Shown here piece after piece: positions 25,364 through 38,925 of a stretch of 64,000 nt of DNA (its first letter is position 1; the number at the start of each line of letters is the position of its first letter). The stretch lies in contig OY756970.1 of assembly GCA_963580455.1 (NCBI GenBank), positions 18,042,001 to 18,106,000 of the forward strand. Reading direction: 5' to 3'. Source of the DNA: Euonymus europaeus (taxonomy: Eukaryota > Streptophyta > Magnoliopsida > Celastrales > Celastraceae). The notes under the pieces are model-generated. The model made no database searches, had not been told where the DNA came from, and saw only the letters and a program-made list of their open reading frames with translations. The position numbers and the translations under genes were made by a program.

Positions 25364-27684
25364 ATTGGCTTATTAGCTTTTATGTTTTCCTGTGGATCTC
25401 TAAAGAATGGAACTAGTTGGGGATTTATAGGTATGAGAGAAAAAATTTACAAGTTTGGAGAATTGGGTGAGTCTTGTTTTCTAATTAGGGTTGATATTTA
25501 TCCTTTTTTGGCTTGTGATTGAAGCTAAGTAGGAATTATATGCTTTTTGGAGATGGCGGTAATCATGGAGGGAAATTAGTGTAAAATGAGATTCTTTGTG
25601 GTTGAATGGAAGGGAAAGAGAAGACATTAGGCATATTATTGGGTCATGTCCCATGCATGCAGGAATATATACGAATTTTAATCACCTTTTGATATTCTGA
25701 TAAAATAATGTTGGAATAATGGGTTCATTTCATAAGCTTATGCATAAATGTCTCAATTATTCTTCTCTTATTAAATCTATAACTTTGACTAATTGAGAGA
25801 TAATTATTTTGTTAATTAGGTGATTGAATAGAGAACTAGAGAAGTATATATAGAGGTATCAATATCTTTAGCACAGGCAAAGCATATATCCAAATCAGAG
25901 ATGAATCCATGCAAGATAATACATTTGATTCAATCTAAAGTTTGTAGCCTAATAATTGAAGGACTTGTTAAATAAGTTTTTATATATACTATATAAAATA
26001 TTATTTGAGTAATGCATGATCATCAATTCTATTCTATAAAGAATTAGAATTTAGGTTGCTTTTATGTTAATTTATTGGTTTATCTACCAAGCATGGCATA
26101 TATTACAAGAGAACAAGTTCCTATATACCTAGGAATTATTTTTTCTGATCATCATCTATACAAGTTTTACTATGCATCGATCCAAGCCACATATGATTGG
26201 AACTTATTCTATGATTTGATTAAACTGGTGTCCCTAGCAATGTCACACTCTAAATTTCATGAAGTTCCCAAGTTTGATTCTTACTAAGAGTAATATTCCT
26301 GTGGACATATTTTTACCCAATTTATCTTGTCATCAGATGAAAAATTTCTGTACACGTGGGATTCATAGCTCCAGTTTAGGTTTATATCGACTGTTCAAAT
26401 ACAAGATATAAAATGATTGTCATGATCAAATTTCTTGATTGCACGTCATATGCATCTTATCCATCATGGATTAAGTTACCATTTTGTGTTACTTGAAAGT
26501 GTTGTCATATGTTGTTGATCACGCATACACAAAATGGTTTGTATATAAGTGTGATGTGCAATTCATGAAAATGAAGGATCACAATAGAATCTATATATAT
26601 ATATATATACCTTTCCAATAGACAACACTCAATGGTACTGAATATAGTACTATAAAATAGAAAAGAAAGAATATTAGACGCAATTAAGCTACAAGTAGAA
26701 GAGCAACTGTACAAGTGATATCTTGTGTTGCAATTGTCTTGTAGCATTGTACTAGTGCAGGAATGGAACTTATTGAATATGATTCTTTCTTTCATTTTGC
26801 ATCATCTATCATGAATTCATTCTTCTAGCTCAAGCATATCAATTAGAGAATGTTGTATGTGTTTGAGAGAGAGAGAGAGAAAGAGAGACGACGAAATGCA
26901 TCTTTGAAGCTATTGCGTGTGGGATTAAAAGATAATCTTCTTACTTTGTAGAATATAGATGGACTCGAATTCGCAAATGAGCTCGGAAATAGAATTCTAA
27001 TTCTACGGTTCTGGTGACCTCTGTGTTCTTATCAGAACCCATCTTCCCCTCTCTTCTCCACTCGCTTTGTTATAACTGATGATAAAGACTACGAATTTGT
27101 CTTTTACACATTTGATATGTGCTTAAATCGTCAGGTTCAAACGCACAAAAAATTCTTTATTGAAGACCTACATAATAAATTGAGTTAAAATCAAACATGT
27201 GGCCACAAAGATATAAGACTTAAAATTTCTGATGTAGATTTGCCCCTAAAAAAATTCACCATTTGACTATCACCCAAGTGGTTCCCCAAATCCTAAACCC
27301 TAACAGATAAGGGGATTGTAACTACTTTTGGTGTAATTTCTCCTAATTCCCTCAAATTAAGATTTTTCTTAGTGTTTTATACTATTAAGTATTTAAATGT
27401 TTCCTCTGGAAAGCAAATCAAACCCTTTATCACTCATTGCAAGTAACTAGGACAATGCTTTCTAATTGGATGCCATCTTTGTGTACGAACAGTGGTTCTT
27501 ACTTTCAAGTAGTAGCACATTTTTGTTGTTTCTTCTTGGAAATTAAGATGTAAAGATTGATCGTATTGCAGCCTCCGGATTATGACTTGTTATCTGCATT
27601 ACTAATGTAATAACATATATTCCATGAAATTGGAACTGGTGTTAATTTTCGGCGTGAATTGATATCTTGCTTGGTATTTTGCAG
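25364..27684. other. Intergenic region
   Basis: AT-rich sequence between the DC1 gene and the LACS fragments. It has TA repeats near 26591 and a GA run near 26868. I looked here for the missing first exons of the LACS-like gene and found none. Short open frames have no recognisable features. Confidence 0.5.
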
Positions 27685-30600
27685 GCATGTTGCAGCCAGT
27701 CTATGACTTATGTACCTCTATATGATACCCTTGGTATAGTTTCTTTTCTGTTTTGAGAGTCTCTGATTGCTTAGTTTTACTGTATTTGGGTCTCGTTTTG
27801 CTAAATTTTCAAATTTCTTTCCCCACTAATCCAGTTTTTCTTGTTTATTTGTGAACTATCCTGAAAGAAGTGCACAGAAAGTTTCTATGGACTAATAGTC
27901 TAAGTCTAAATTTTCTTTTGTTTTCACTTGCAGGTGCCAATGCGGTGGAGGTCATCATCAACCATGCTGAAGTTTCAATAGCATTTGTCCAAGAAAATAA
28001 TATCCCCCCGGTGTGCACCTTTCTTGTAAAGAGAGAAGCAAAGGATAGTTTGTTTAGCAACTGGCTTTTCATAAACTGAGCATTAATTAGGCTAAAATAT
28101 ATTACTATTTCCTCGATCTTGTGCGCCCTACACCTCCGATGTCAACCATGAATTCTGTATCAATCGATTTTGATTTCGACTTATCACTTCACCGTCTTGT
28201 TGACATAATTGAGTACCTCTTAAGTAGATAATAGGCTCCTTTTATATTGCTTTTGTTTCACCTGAAATGCTCATTATTTTATGCAGATTCTGTCTACTCT
28301 TCAAGATGTTCAGCAACTCTAAAATGTAGGTCAATGATAATATTTCCTGTTATAAAATCTTGAAATGGTGGTGTGGAATATCGAGAATGGTAACTAAAAT
28401 GTTTATGTACTCTGCTCAGGTATTCTCAGCTTTTCGTATGTATCTGAAATGCAAAAGAAGGAAGCTGAAGAATTCGCTGTATCCTGCTTTTCATGGGAGG
28501 AATTTTGTCAATTGGTAGATGCAACCTTTTCCTTTCTACACAACAGAAGCTTGTGTTATTTTTGCATCTCTGTTTGATAGTTCATCAAAATTTATTGTGG
28601 GCATGGTACCAATTTGGCATTCTCACCCTGTTAATGTATTTTTCATCAGGGAGTTCTAGACTGTGAGCTGCCTCAAAAACAGAAGACTGATACTTGCACA
28701 ATAATGTATACAAGTGGAACAACGGGCGAACCGAAAGGTGTCATTCTCACTAATGGGGCTATTATGGCAGAAGTATTGTCTGAGGACCATCTACTCTTTC
28801 TTACAGACGCAGTGGTCGGTCTTTTTTTGTGCATTATCTTACAATAACTTGTGCATGTGAGATCATTATAGATTCTCATTCTCATTACATAAATCTGAAA
28901 ATATGTGTACATGGGCTGTCCATTTAATAGATCCCTGTAGACTGTAAAGTGAACCAACATAGTCATGAACTACATGTACTAGGGAGGGAAATGGTAGCAG
29001 CCCAGTCTTTGCTTCCATTTTAGGAAAACGTTGCTGTTATCTTATTGATGTAGAATTTCATTATAGATTCTCATTCTCATTACATAAATCTTCTCGTTTC
29101 TTCCGTTGGCCCATGTATTTGATCAAATAATGGAGTTATACTGCATGTATAGAGGTTCCTCTATAGGATTTTGGCGAGGTGTAAGATTCAGAATCACTTT
29201 TTTCCAGTTTCTATCCGACTTTCTACTGAGGTTTCTCTTTTTAACTACTTCCAGGACGTTCGATACCTGATGGAGGATGTTCAGGAACTAAAGCCAAGTA
29301 TATTTTGCGGGGTTCCTAGAGTATATGACCGTATATACGCTGGTATGGCAAAAGAAGACAATTAACAATACATATAATAGTTCTTATGCAACAAGTTGTT
29401 TGATAACATTTGTGATCTCTGTGTGTTAAGGTTTATGTGCACAGAATTGAATTTTTCACTGTGCCATTGAGAACTCAAAATTTTGGACTAAAAAGGATTA
29501 TGGGAATTCAAAAAGCAAAAATCGACTTCTTGGCCAAATTATCAGTATTTCGAGGTATTATCAACAAGTTGTTTGGTATATTAAGATTTAGGACATCAAC
29601 TTGGCAATTTTGAACAAAATTTCCTCTGCATATATTTAAACTTTACTCAGCTGAAAGAACTCATCTAATGGTCTCAGGTGACATTGGAGAATGGCATCCT
29701 GATGGAGCAATGAAAATCATTGACAGGAAGAAGAATATATTTAAGCTGTCTCAAGGCAAGTACATTGCCGTGGAGAACCTTGAAAGCACATATTCGCTTT
29801 GTCCTTATATCACATCGGTATGTTATCTTGTTGCATATCAGTGACACAATCAATTGTTAGGAGTAGCACCGATTGAGGAAAAGTTGGGAGAAAAATATTT
29901 AAGACAGTATAGACATGTATAACACTATAACAAGAGATGGTGGTGCGACAATGAGAAAAATCGTGAAATATATAGGAGAGAATAGAAAGTGAGGAGGAAT
30001 ACCTAAAAAGATATGGCTTGAAACAGTAAAAAAATATGGATTCAATAGTAGTTAATGACAGTATGACCTTAGATGGAAATGAATGTTGAAAACACGTAAT
30101 TGATTTCCGATGATTTTTCTCACATACTCATATAACCGATCTCAAACTTTTGGGATAAAGACTTAGATGGTGATTATGATTATTTTACATTTTGTGTCTT
30201 TGAAGCGAAGCAATGCCTTAGCGCTTCAAGTGTGTTTTGTGCCTTGGCAGCACCGGAGTTAACCCCAAAAAGGACTTTCTTAATTGTGAATTAGATAGAT
30301 TGTCCACATACTAATTGTCTTACATCTCTCTTTCAAATCCTTAACATCCAAATTTCCCTTAAAATTTACTGGTGATCAGATTTGGGTCTACGGTAACAGT
30401 TTTGAATCCTTTCTTGTGGCCGTTGTCGTCCCTGACAAGAAATCTCTTGAGGATTGGGCAGCTAACCAAAGTGTGACTGATGATTTTACTTCACTGTGCA
30501 ATAACACAAAGGCCAGCAAGTATATTATGGATGAGCTCAATAGCGTCTGTCGGAAACATGAAGTATGTCGATATTTACTCTTATTTCAGACTTGCAGTAG

Positions 30601-30896
30601 CATGCCTTTCCTTTTCTCTGCTAACTCTGAAGATAATTTCACAGCTTAGAGGATTGGAGATGTTAAAAGCTGTTCATTTGGATCCAATTCCCTTTCACAT
30701 GGAGAGGGATCTGATTACTCCAACATTTAAACGGAAAAGGCCACAGTAGCTTAAACATTACCAGGTGTGCTTAACTATAGCTCTACGCATGTAATGGTTC
30801 ATGGAAGTTCAAAATGCCTTGGCTTTTGTTTTAACAGACCATTTGCAGGACTTCATTGATAAACTCTATAAGGAAACCAAGATATCAAAGGCATAA
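27685..30896 (+). pseudogene. LACS1: Decayed long-chain acyl-CoA synthetase gene, LACS1-like
   Basis: Eleven exon-like blocks match successive parts of plant LACS1: 27685-27733, 27934-28010, 28287-28325, 28420-28514, 28650-28814, about 29087-29180, 29255-29342, 29678-29817, 30380-30562, 30645-30764, 30849-30896. The AMP-binding motif YTSGTTGEPKG and the C-terminal IDRKKNIFKLSQGKY are kept. The gene is broken: the first ~100 codons are absent, the block at 28287 has a 1-base frameshift, about 200-250 codons are missing between RIYAG (29342) and GDIGEW (29678), and a TAG interrupts KRPQ-LKHYQ at 30747. Most splice sites are intact, so decay seems recent. Functional LACS1 activates very-long-chain fatty acids for cuticular wax and cutin. 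Confidence 0.85.
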
Positions 30897-31219
30897 CAGC
30901 TGTTCTCTTTTCGAACCTAGATCGATCTCGATACTACAAGATTATTATGCAGTTCCTGTGATATTTGTAACATAAATAATGTTGCAGGTACCTTTGTAAT
31001 AGAGAACATATCAAAGATGATTTCTTTTTAAGCAGTAGAAGTACCTAATTGAATGAAACTCCATATATTTAAGAGTTTTCCTCACCAAACAAACAGGAAA
31101 ATGCAGTTCAAGGTAAACACAAGAAGGAACAATTCAGAGTCTGAAACAAACCATAATTGACACAAAATAAATAGATAACCAGAATAATCTGCAACAACGC
31201 AGCAGCTAACGAGTTACGA

Positions 31220-32292
31220 TCACAGGATATCGAGAATTAGTGTCCAAGCTGGATAGACCAACAGAACGATTATGCCTCCTGTGTTTGATATTCCATTAGC
31301 CTTTGTGAACGAATTCCTGAACCCACCAGAAGCTCTGATATGCTCTTGCAGCAAATAACATGCTATGCCAAGACATATTGCCACACCAACCCAGCTGTTC
31401 CTTAAGGTGCTTGCAAGCAAACTGGGTGCTACCACTGTCAGAAGAATCAAAGCAGCTGGCATTTCTAACCAATCTGCAGAGCCAACAACAGTCTCACATG
31501 AGTACTATTAATCACAAAGACAATCTCATGAGCAAGAAATTCAGTGATGGAAATCCGAGTTGCAGAGTACCTGGGAAGCGTTGGGGGAAGAACAGGCGTA
31601 GGATAATGGCGACGAAAGCAATCCATTTCCCTATCTCACCCCTGCAAAACCAGACAATTCAGTTGCGTAAAATTGAACATTTTGAGGTCCCTGGTAACAG
31701 GTGGTGTTACCTGATAACGCCAAAGATGAGTGAAGGAAGACTAAAGAAAATGTAAGGAATCAACAGCTGTGTGAGAATGTTTGTTTTCCAGTTTGTCCGA
31801 TCCAAGATCAACAAGTAGCTGCATTAGTATGACAATGAAGAGGTCAGTCCTATCGGTGATTGACGCAGTTGAAAATACAAAATTGAGGCTAGATCAACGT
31901 TTAAGCCAAGAACACAAGGTAGTTATGATGGAATTTAAAATCAAAACCAATAACTACAATCTTATGATTGAATTCCCTAGATTAACCATGATAAACTATA
32001 AACCAATTATTTTGACCAAAATCTGCAACACTGGCAGAGTAAATAATCTAATCAACAACACATACAGACATGAAATCGATAAGGTCAAACACATAGAACA
32101 CATAAATACATACATGGCAGCGAAAGAAGCAACCCATTCAAGAATTGAAGTCCCGATTCCCAAGCTACCAAGCTTGATAGCATGATTTGCGAGCTTCTTA
32201 GCAGCATAACCCAGCTCTTTCAAATCCGCATCGATCAAGTAACTTGATTCATCGTCTCTTCTCATTCTCAAGTAATTACTCCTTTTCCACAT
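31220..32292 (-). CDS. COR413PM1: Cold-regulated 413 plasma membrane protein
   Basis: Four exons (32114-32292, 31711-31818, 31571-31641, 31220-31473) give 203 residues, the family norm. Several hydrophobic segments are predicted, including SILEWVASFAAIYLLIL, LLIPYIFFSLPSLIFGVI, WIAFVAIILRLFF and the C-terminal GGIIVLLVYPAWTLIL. The conserved blocks are YLLILDRTNWKTN, RGEIGKWIAF and YLLQEHIRASGGFRNSFT. COR413 proteins are plant-specific multispanning membrane proteins induced by cold, ABA or drought; their biochemical role is unclear. The start chosen is MWKRSNYL. An in-frame ATG-like position 48 bp upstream is less likely because the family begins near this motif. Promoter cores fit the cold/ABA role. 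Confidence 0.95.
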
Positions 32293-32422
32293 TTTCTCGG
32301 GTTCTTTCCTCTCTTTCCAGGCCACCAAGCAACAATACAAGGTCGATGCTCACTAAGACAGACACAGCCAGATTTTTGACGGAGAGGAAGATCTATCATG
32401 TCGATTCTGGGTGAGATTGTGC

Positions 32423-32428
32423 CACGTG
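32423..32428 (-). promoter_or_regulatory. G-box / ABRE of COR413
   Basis: CACGTG within CCACGTGG lies about 131 bp upstream of the COR413 start codon. It matches the G-box/ABRE bound by bZIP factors in ABA-responsive promoters. The role is inferred. Confidence 0.55.
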
Positions 32429-32497
32429 GAACCCAGATATTTTTGGACATTGACAACTCACAATGTCTGACAGTTGTAATTGTTGACTTGTACATTT

Positions 32498-32507
32498 GTC
32501 GGACGTG
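32498..32507 (-). promoter_or_regulatory. CRT/DRE core overlapping an ABRE-like core
   Basis: Read on the gene's strand this is CACGTCCGAC, with a CCGAC core (bound by CBF/DREB factors) fused to an ACGT-type core, about 206 bp upstream of the COR413 start codon. This fits cold and ABA control of a COR413 gene. The role is inferred. Confidence 0.5.
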
Positions 32508-32529
32508 TTTAAGCATCCACATGGTGTGG

Positions 32530-33807
32530 GTCTTGGAGAGCTCCAGAACTCACTGTTTCTTTATTTGTATTTTGTAGTGCTATGGAGTATATATGTTGGC
32601 TATTTTTGATATTTCAAAAATCGAAATTTTAGCCAATGAGTGCGGAGAGAGAGAGAGAAAGGAGGAGGAAAGAAAAAGTATGATGGAGCGTGTCGATTGT
32701 GAACCATTTGAGCAACTACAATGGCCTTTAAGCGTAGCAATATTGAAAATTGTCGAATATGGGGATGGAGGGATAAGAAAGAGAATATTAATTATATTGA
32801 TGGATATGTACACTTAATATTTATAGTGTGATAAGAAAAAAATGTAAAAGAAATATTATATTAAAAAACGTATTTTGATGATGTGAATGAGTGTGTAATT
32901 TGAATTTTTATATAATATATGTAAAATTCAATTGAAAAATTTAGAAAGTGTTTTGAAGAGTATCGCTAGAGTTTATAATAACACTAGATAAACAATGGTG
33001 AGACAAAAATTGAGGTATTTGGAGATTCGATTTGGAGTAGGTGTCGTTGGTTGGAGTCGAGGTTTGATATCAATTTTTGTTTTTAAAAAAATAATATAAA
33101 TGGTATAAAATCGTTTGACTGTAAATTTAAAATATTTTATTCACACTGAACTTAAATTTTTTTGTTTAAAATAAATATAATTAAATTCATCAGGATGAAT
33201 ATCATAAATTATAATTTTTAAAACAAATAAAAAGATGACACTCCCTTTAGGGATACAGCAGAGTTTTACTACAGCGATTTTTTGAACGGTTTTTGGATAA
33301 GAAGCTATATGTGGGTGTTATATTAATATAATAGATTATCTTCATTCTGTTATTGAGCTGACTTGTTCATTCACTTTAGAAATATATTGCATTTTTCTGC
33401 CACGTGTCATCCAGACACAATGTCGGCAGCCCTGTCGTTAATTTTCTTTTCTTTTTCTAAAAGGAAGAATCCACCTAAAGCTTGCTTGTCCCAGTCCCCG
33501 GACCCACCCCATGAAAAAATCTAAAAAATATCTAACGCGTCCAAGCTTAGTTGTAATTTGACTATCATATTTTAAATACTCTAGTAATAATTTTACAATT
33601 TATAGGCTATCACACCTAGAACAATATCAAACACAACATAATTTATTTGAGAGTTTATACGATAATTATTAATTTTATTATCCACTTCAAATATAATTGG
33701 AAGGGACTCCACCAACAGATTATAAAGACATTTGAAGATAATTGAAAATTAGCACCGGATCCTTATGGTCTTACTGCAGCCTATGACTTGTTAACAACAG
33801 ATCAAAC
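32530..33807. other. Intergenic region between COR413 and the proteasome chaperone gene
   Basis: AT-rich spacer with no convincing gene. An open frame at 32593-32817 is a low-complexity Glu/Arg run over a GA-rich tract. Sequence near 32840-32960 resembles the MITE-like element at 11375-11790. Confidence 0.45.
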
Positions 33808-36800
33808 CTAAAAGATGGCCATATCCGGGGGTGGTCCATACACAGTCTTCCACGAAAACGGGATACGCCATTTACCATCCTCATCTCCTGAAATAGCCAA
33901 TAAAAAGAAATGAGACTTGTCGGTTCGACTTTCCGGGCCAGTTGGTATGTTCACCAAATCAAAGGTCATAGCATAATTCAGAAACTAGAGAGTAAATGCA
34001 GTGAAACGAATCATTAAGACCAATGTCGATACGTTAGGACAGTAAAGCTGACCCAAAACAAAATCGGAACTCACCATGGAAATTATCAGGGCTCAGCCCC
34101 AAAAGTTTGCATGTAGACTCAGCCAAATGAAAAGCATCAGATGTGTTATCCCCTTCGGAGCAGTAACATAATAAGCACGTAACTTTCAAACCTTTGGCCT
34201 GATACAGAAATAAGAATACATTTTTCATTCAGCTTGGCATGCATATACTGACCAATATAGTCATGCATTCAGAATAATTTGAACAATGCTTATTAAAATT
34301 TAAGAGATGCAGACTCTTAAACTTAGTTTTAGCTGATGGTGGACCCAGCTAAAACCGCATTGTCAAGTTCAGATGTGCAAATTAACAACAGAAAAAAAGA
34401 TAGAAGAATTACACATTGAAACGTACTAAAAGGCCTATAATCTGCAAACAGAAAATGGATAAAGGGCCAAAAATGACCCAAAAAAGCGGGTTTTGAAGTG
34501 GGTGGGTGGGGAGGTTGTGTTTCGTAAGAAAAAAATAATCACAATAGAGCAACAACATGAACTCCACTTAAAGCAACCATGACATATTATGCAAATCATG
34601 ATATCGATGATAGAACATTGTCATCCTTGAAAGGCCTAACCTTGAAACAAGAAAAAAGTGCAGCGAAAGGTAAGCTTGGAATGTAATCTTCTTCTTCTAC
34701 ATCATCTTCAAAAGGGTAACTGCTATCCTGTACATCATTTCCTTCTGCAATAGAGCTGAGAAATTTCCACGACCTTTGATCAGGGTTATATTCCTGCAGT
34801 CTTTTCCACCCAAGTTGTTCACAGTAATCATCTGTACCATTGGGTTTGGCACTAGATAGGTAGTATATCTGCAAACCACTGAAACAATAGCCAATAATCC
34901 AATGCCAGAGAGAGATTAGGGAGCTGCTGACAGTGCAAAAGTTTTCAATAAATGTTAAGTGAAAGCAAAAGAACATGTTAGTTTGCAGTTGCACAGCTGT
35001 AAATTAGAAAAACTAAACTTTCAACATTGAAATCTACTTTCAGAGAGAGAGCGAGAAAGAGTTGAAGTAAAACAAAGATCACCGGCAACATCAACATCAT
35101 CAAACCTTTGTTATAAACATTTTGGGGTCGACTAATTGAATTCACAAATAGAAATTAGTCTCTCTCTTTCTGGATTTACGTTATAAGGTTTTGTGCCAGT
35201 TGCCGACCTCTTGCATACCTCCTTTAACCAGGCTTGGGACTGGCAATGTTACTAGCCAGAGTTCTAAGTAAACCGAAGATACTGGAAAAGAACTGTTATT
35301 ATAGAGAAGAAAATAAAAAGGACAGAATTGAATTTTGGCAAAAAGAAACAAGCATTTACAGATTTACTATGTCACCATGTACTTGCAACGGTAAGAAGTA
35401 GACAGTCAAAAAAATGTGGAATGCATGATTCCTCCGAATTTCGTAGGCATAATAATTAATGCAGAACAGGTCTGTACTTAATCAAAGCATAAAGCAGGAA
35501 ACTGTTCCCATGTGTCATCAAGATGCCTACTTATATGTCCACATTGAAAAGGGTAGGTTGACAAAGTGCACAGGAAGACTTTGGCTAGGGCAGGAGACAA
35601 CTAGTAACAATGTTGTCCCAAATTGAAAATTTAAAGGCTTGCAATATGCCAATATGTACTAATACAAAATGAGATTACAAAGCTGCTTGGAATACCTTGA
35701 CATGTCAATATGCCGCCACCTCCCAAAGTCTAAACTTGAAAGCACAACAACATGCTCTTTTCCATTAGCAGCAGCAAAGTCTGCCAAGTTTTTGGCAAAT
35801 TCAACCATCATTCCCTGTTCATGCATTAAGATATCATTCCACTGATCTCATATCGCCAAGGTTGGGAAAATATGAGAATAAATAGTATAGAGAACTCCAA
35901 TACAAAATATAGTTCCGCAAGGCATGGTTTGGTACTGATGATGCTCGATATATCATAGACCTCTCCAGAAAAGGAAAAAAAACATAAATTTGATTTAGCA
36001 ACTTTAGGGTGTAGGCAGGTACTCAAACAAAGGCATAACCCACAGAAAGGTTCAAAAAATTTGATAAACAAATCATCAAATCTTTGCAAATTTGTAACAT
36101 TCAAGTAAAAAACAAAGGATTCTCTCATCTAACAAAAAAAAAAAAAAAATATAGCTCAATGCTAAAAAAATTATGCAGAAGCTTGAACTTGCCATGGCAT
36201 ATTCTGCATAACATTTCATTGATTTACTAACCAAGGGTACGAAAATATGAGTGCATCTCATTACATTTATCAGTTTCCAACTTGAAAATGATATATCTCC
36301 ACTACGTTGATTATGAAAGTTAAATGAATCTCAAGTTCTCAAAAAGTAAGAAATTAGTCATAGAAGGAGTTTCATACACGAGATTCAAAGTTTAATGCTC
36401 ATAAGAAGAGTTCAGATTTTATGTCAAAAATGAAAGGAAAAGGTCTATTGGCATAACTCCGCAACCACTGCCCTAAGATCAAAGTTATTATTTTTTAAAA
36501 AATAGAATAGCAAAAACAGAGAAAGCTCTTAACTGGTTTTAGTATGGGTGCCTATATTGTTCTGAAGAAGTGTTGGCTTAGTACATATCCTTCACCGAAA
36601 ATTACATAGAACGCTACTTGATGCATCAAATTCTTAAGATATACTCAAGATCATAATTTTTAATAAAATTTAAAATTATCACAGTTTAGTTAACTAGGAA
36701 TTTGAGTAATACCTGGACAACAGGGGATCTTTGTTGAATGAGAGTCAAGGCATTGGACGGTGACTCATAAGCTGCAACGCCACCAAGTAAAATACTTGCT

Positions 36801-37283
36801 CAAAAAGGCAAACAAATCCCACACGTTACAGTCACATAAAAAGCGTACCTTCAAGAGGAAGAGCGAGCTCGCCGCAAGGAATAGGACCATAAGCATCGTT
36901 ACCAACACACGGAAGAATGTTAGGATCGTCGAAAAACCCAACTCTCTCCGCTCTCGACGAAGACACCAAAAGATCCACTGCTAGCTGGCCCACATTCCCA
37001 ATCGACAACGCAGGCTGTTACCCAAGAAAAAGAAAAATTGCAGATACCAATTAGGTACAAGAATCATAAGAAACTCAAATTTTCACTTTCTTGCTTTCTT
37101 AGTAGCAAATTAGCGCTCAAATTGAGAGTCAAACCCTAAACGAATAACTAATATAAATAATTTAATCGCGAATATAATAGCAAATAAACAAGGACTGAAA
37201 ACGACTGAAGAAATTGGAACAACCAGAAGCAGAGTCGAACACTCCCTGCGAGGTTCCTTGCCTTCTTCCACTACAAATTCCAT
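33808..37283 (-). CDS. PSMG2: Proteasome assembly chaperone 2 (PAC2 family)
   Basis: Seven exons (37224-37283, 36849-37014, 36713-36771, 35696-35814, 34641-34878, 34075-34198, 33808-33887) give 281 residues. PAC2 pairs with PAC1 to guide assembly of the 20S proteasome alpha ring in the cytosol and nucleus. Conserved landmarks are PALSIGNVGQLAVDLL (start of the PAC2 domain, about residue 21), LPCVGNDAYGP, VVVLSSLDFGRW, the acidic EEEDYIPSLPFAALFSC and the C-terminal PFSWKTVYGPPPD. All junctions are in phase. The first donor (CTG|gttgtt) is weak but joins STLLL to PALSIG as the family requires. No breaks were seen. Confidence 0.93.
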
Positions 37284-38925
37284 TCGCAAGTTCTTAATGT
37301 CAGAGAGAGGAGTACATAAAACATAAATTGTATTTTCTTTTGACTTGGAGAATAACATAGCAGATTGGGCCTGAGAGCGCGAGCCAGTCCAACTGGTTTT
37401 GGAACCAAATGATGGGCCTAAAAGTTCGTATTAGCATAATGGGCTTATGCCAATTTGGCTGGGCTTAGGTTTGTCCTAAAATGTTGAGACTTGAACGTCT
37501 TTCCTGAAATGTTGGCTGGACCAGTTGGCATGTTCACCAAACATGAGAAACTCACTAAACGGACGTGCAAGATTAAGACCAAATATGAAGATGAAGATGA
37601 ATATTCATCAATAATATATAACCTCAAGGAATTACAGTTTAAGTAGCTAAAAAAATTTATGGGACGCTACCCCTTGATCCCCGCAAAAACAATAAAATTA
37701 TGACTATTTGAAAAGGATATTAATATGAGCCAATGTCAACATCACTTCTTGGCTTAGTCGGTGTAATCTTCCATATTTGCATGTACAAGAAAAGTAAAAG
37801 AGTTTTTGAGTGAGTTATTAGATAACAACTTCTCTTCTTGGATGGAATCCTGATGATGACGGGAATGGTGTCCCTCAACGGTGAACCCATGAGAATTTAT
37901 GAAAGAGGTCGCAATTAGTCCTGAATTCATTATGGTGAGATTAAGTTAGCGCGAGTTTGAGGGTAGGGTCTCCGAATTTTTTTTAGGAGTATTAAATGTA
38001 TTATTGCATAATAATTAACATTGCATAAATTGTCAAATATTCAAGCAATTTGACAATACCCAACTCAAATAACAATAACCAATGTAAAATTGGTAAAGAC
38101 GTTGCATCTATATATGTTTGGGAATATAGACTAACATGGATCAATCATGAAACAACCAAGTGAAAACTGAATTGGACTTTAAGGCTCATATGCGTTCAAG
38201 AAAACAAAAGACTAAGAGAATATTTTTTCTTCTTCAATTTTAGACGGGTCTAAGTTGAAAATTTAGGGGATCTTTTTTAAAATTTACCTATACTTAACAC
38301 TAACTCTTTTTCATTGAGGGAGTCAACAAGGGTGGCTTCGCCCCTGGTGTCCCTTCTGAACACTCCAATGACTGCCGGCTGCACATCATAATTGTCTTGA
38401 GATGATGGAGAATGCAAATGCAGGATGAGTTGTTTATGATCAATGCTCTATATGTCTGCATAAAAGTTTCATATTTTTTAGAGGTTTTGAAACACCTATA
38501 TGTGTGTGTGTGTGTGTGTGAAATATGATCATTTGATTCTCATTCATGAGTGACTGTTAATTAGTTTGGTTGGTGCACAACTTCATCACTTTCAATAACA
38601 ATGAATAACACTAGAGCAATTCCTATGCCACCATAACTTTCCAAAGAAAGCTATCAAAACTAGCTATTTTAATATATGATTGGAAGACGACATCGTATTA
38701 TGCATATGGAAAGTCGAATTGAAAGTCGTCTATGTACAAAGAAGTCCAATAATTGGGACCACAAATCCAATCAAACAATTGGAAATCAAGAAACAACAGA
38801 TTCTTCAATGGCAAAGAAACCAGATTAGATAAGTTCAAGGACAACTGGCTCTTGCAGCAAGTTGTGATTGTACTATGTATATATATACACACACAGAAGT
38901 ATGTAATACAATGATTCATGCTATG
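37284..38925. other. Intergenic region
   Basis: Promoter region of the proteasome chaperone gene and spacer. A TG microsatellite lies at about 38501-38520. No open frame here resembles a known protein. Confidence 0.45.

Noticed and set aside
31360..32185. Plus-strand frames over the COR413 gene
   Set aside because: They are reverse readings of the COR413 exons and introns; the minus strand carries the conserved protein.
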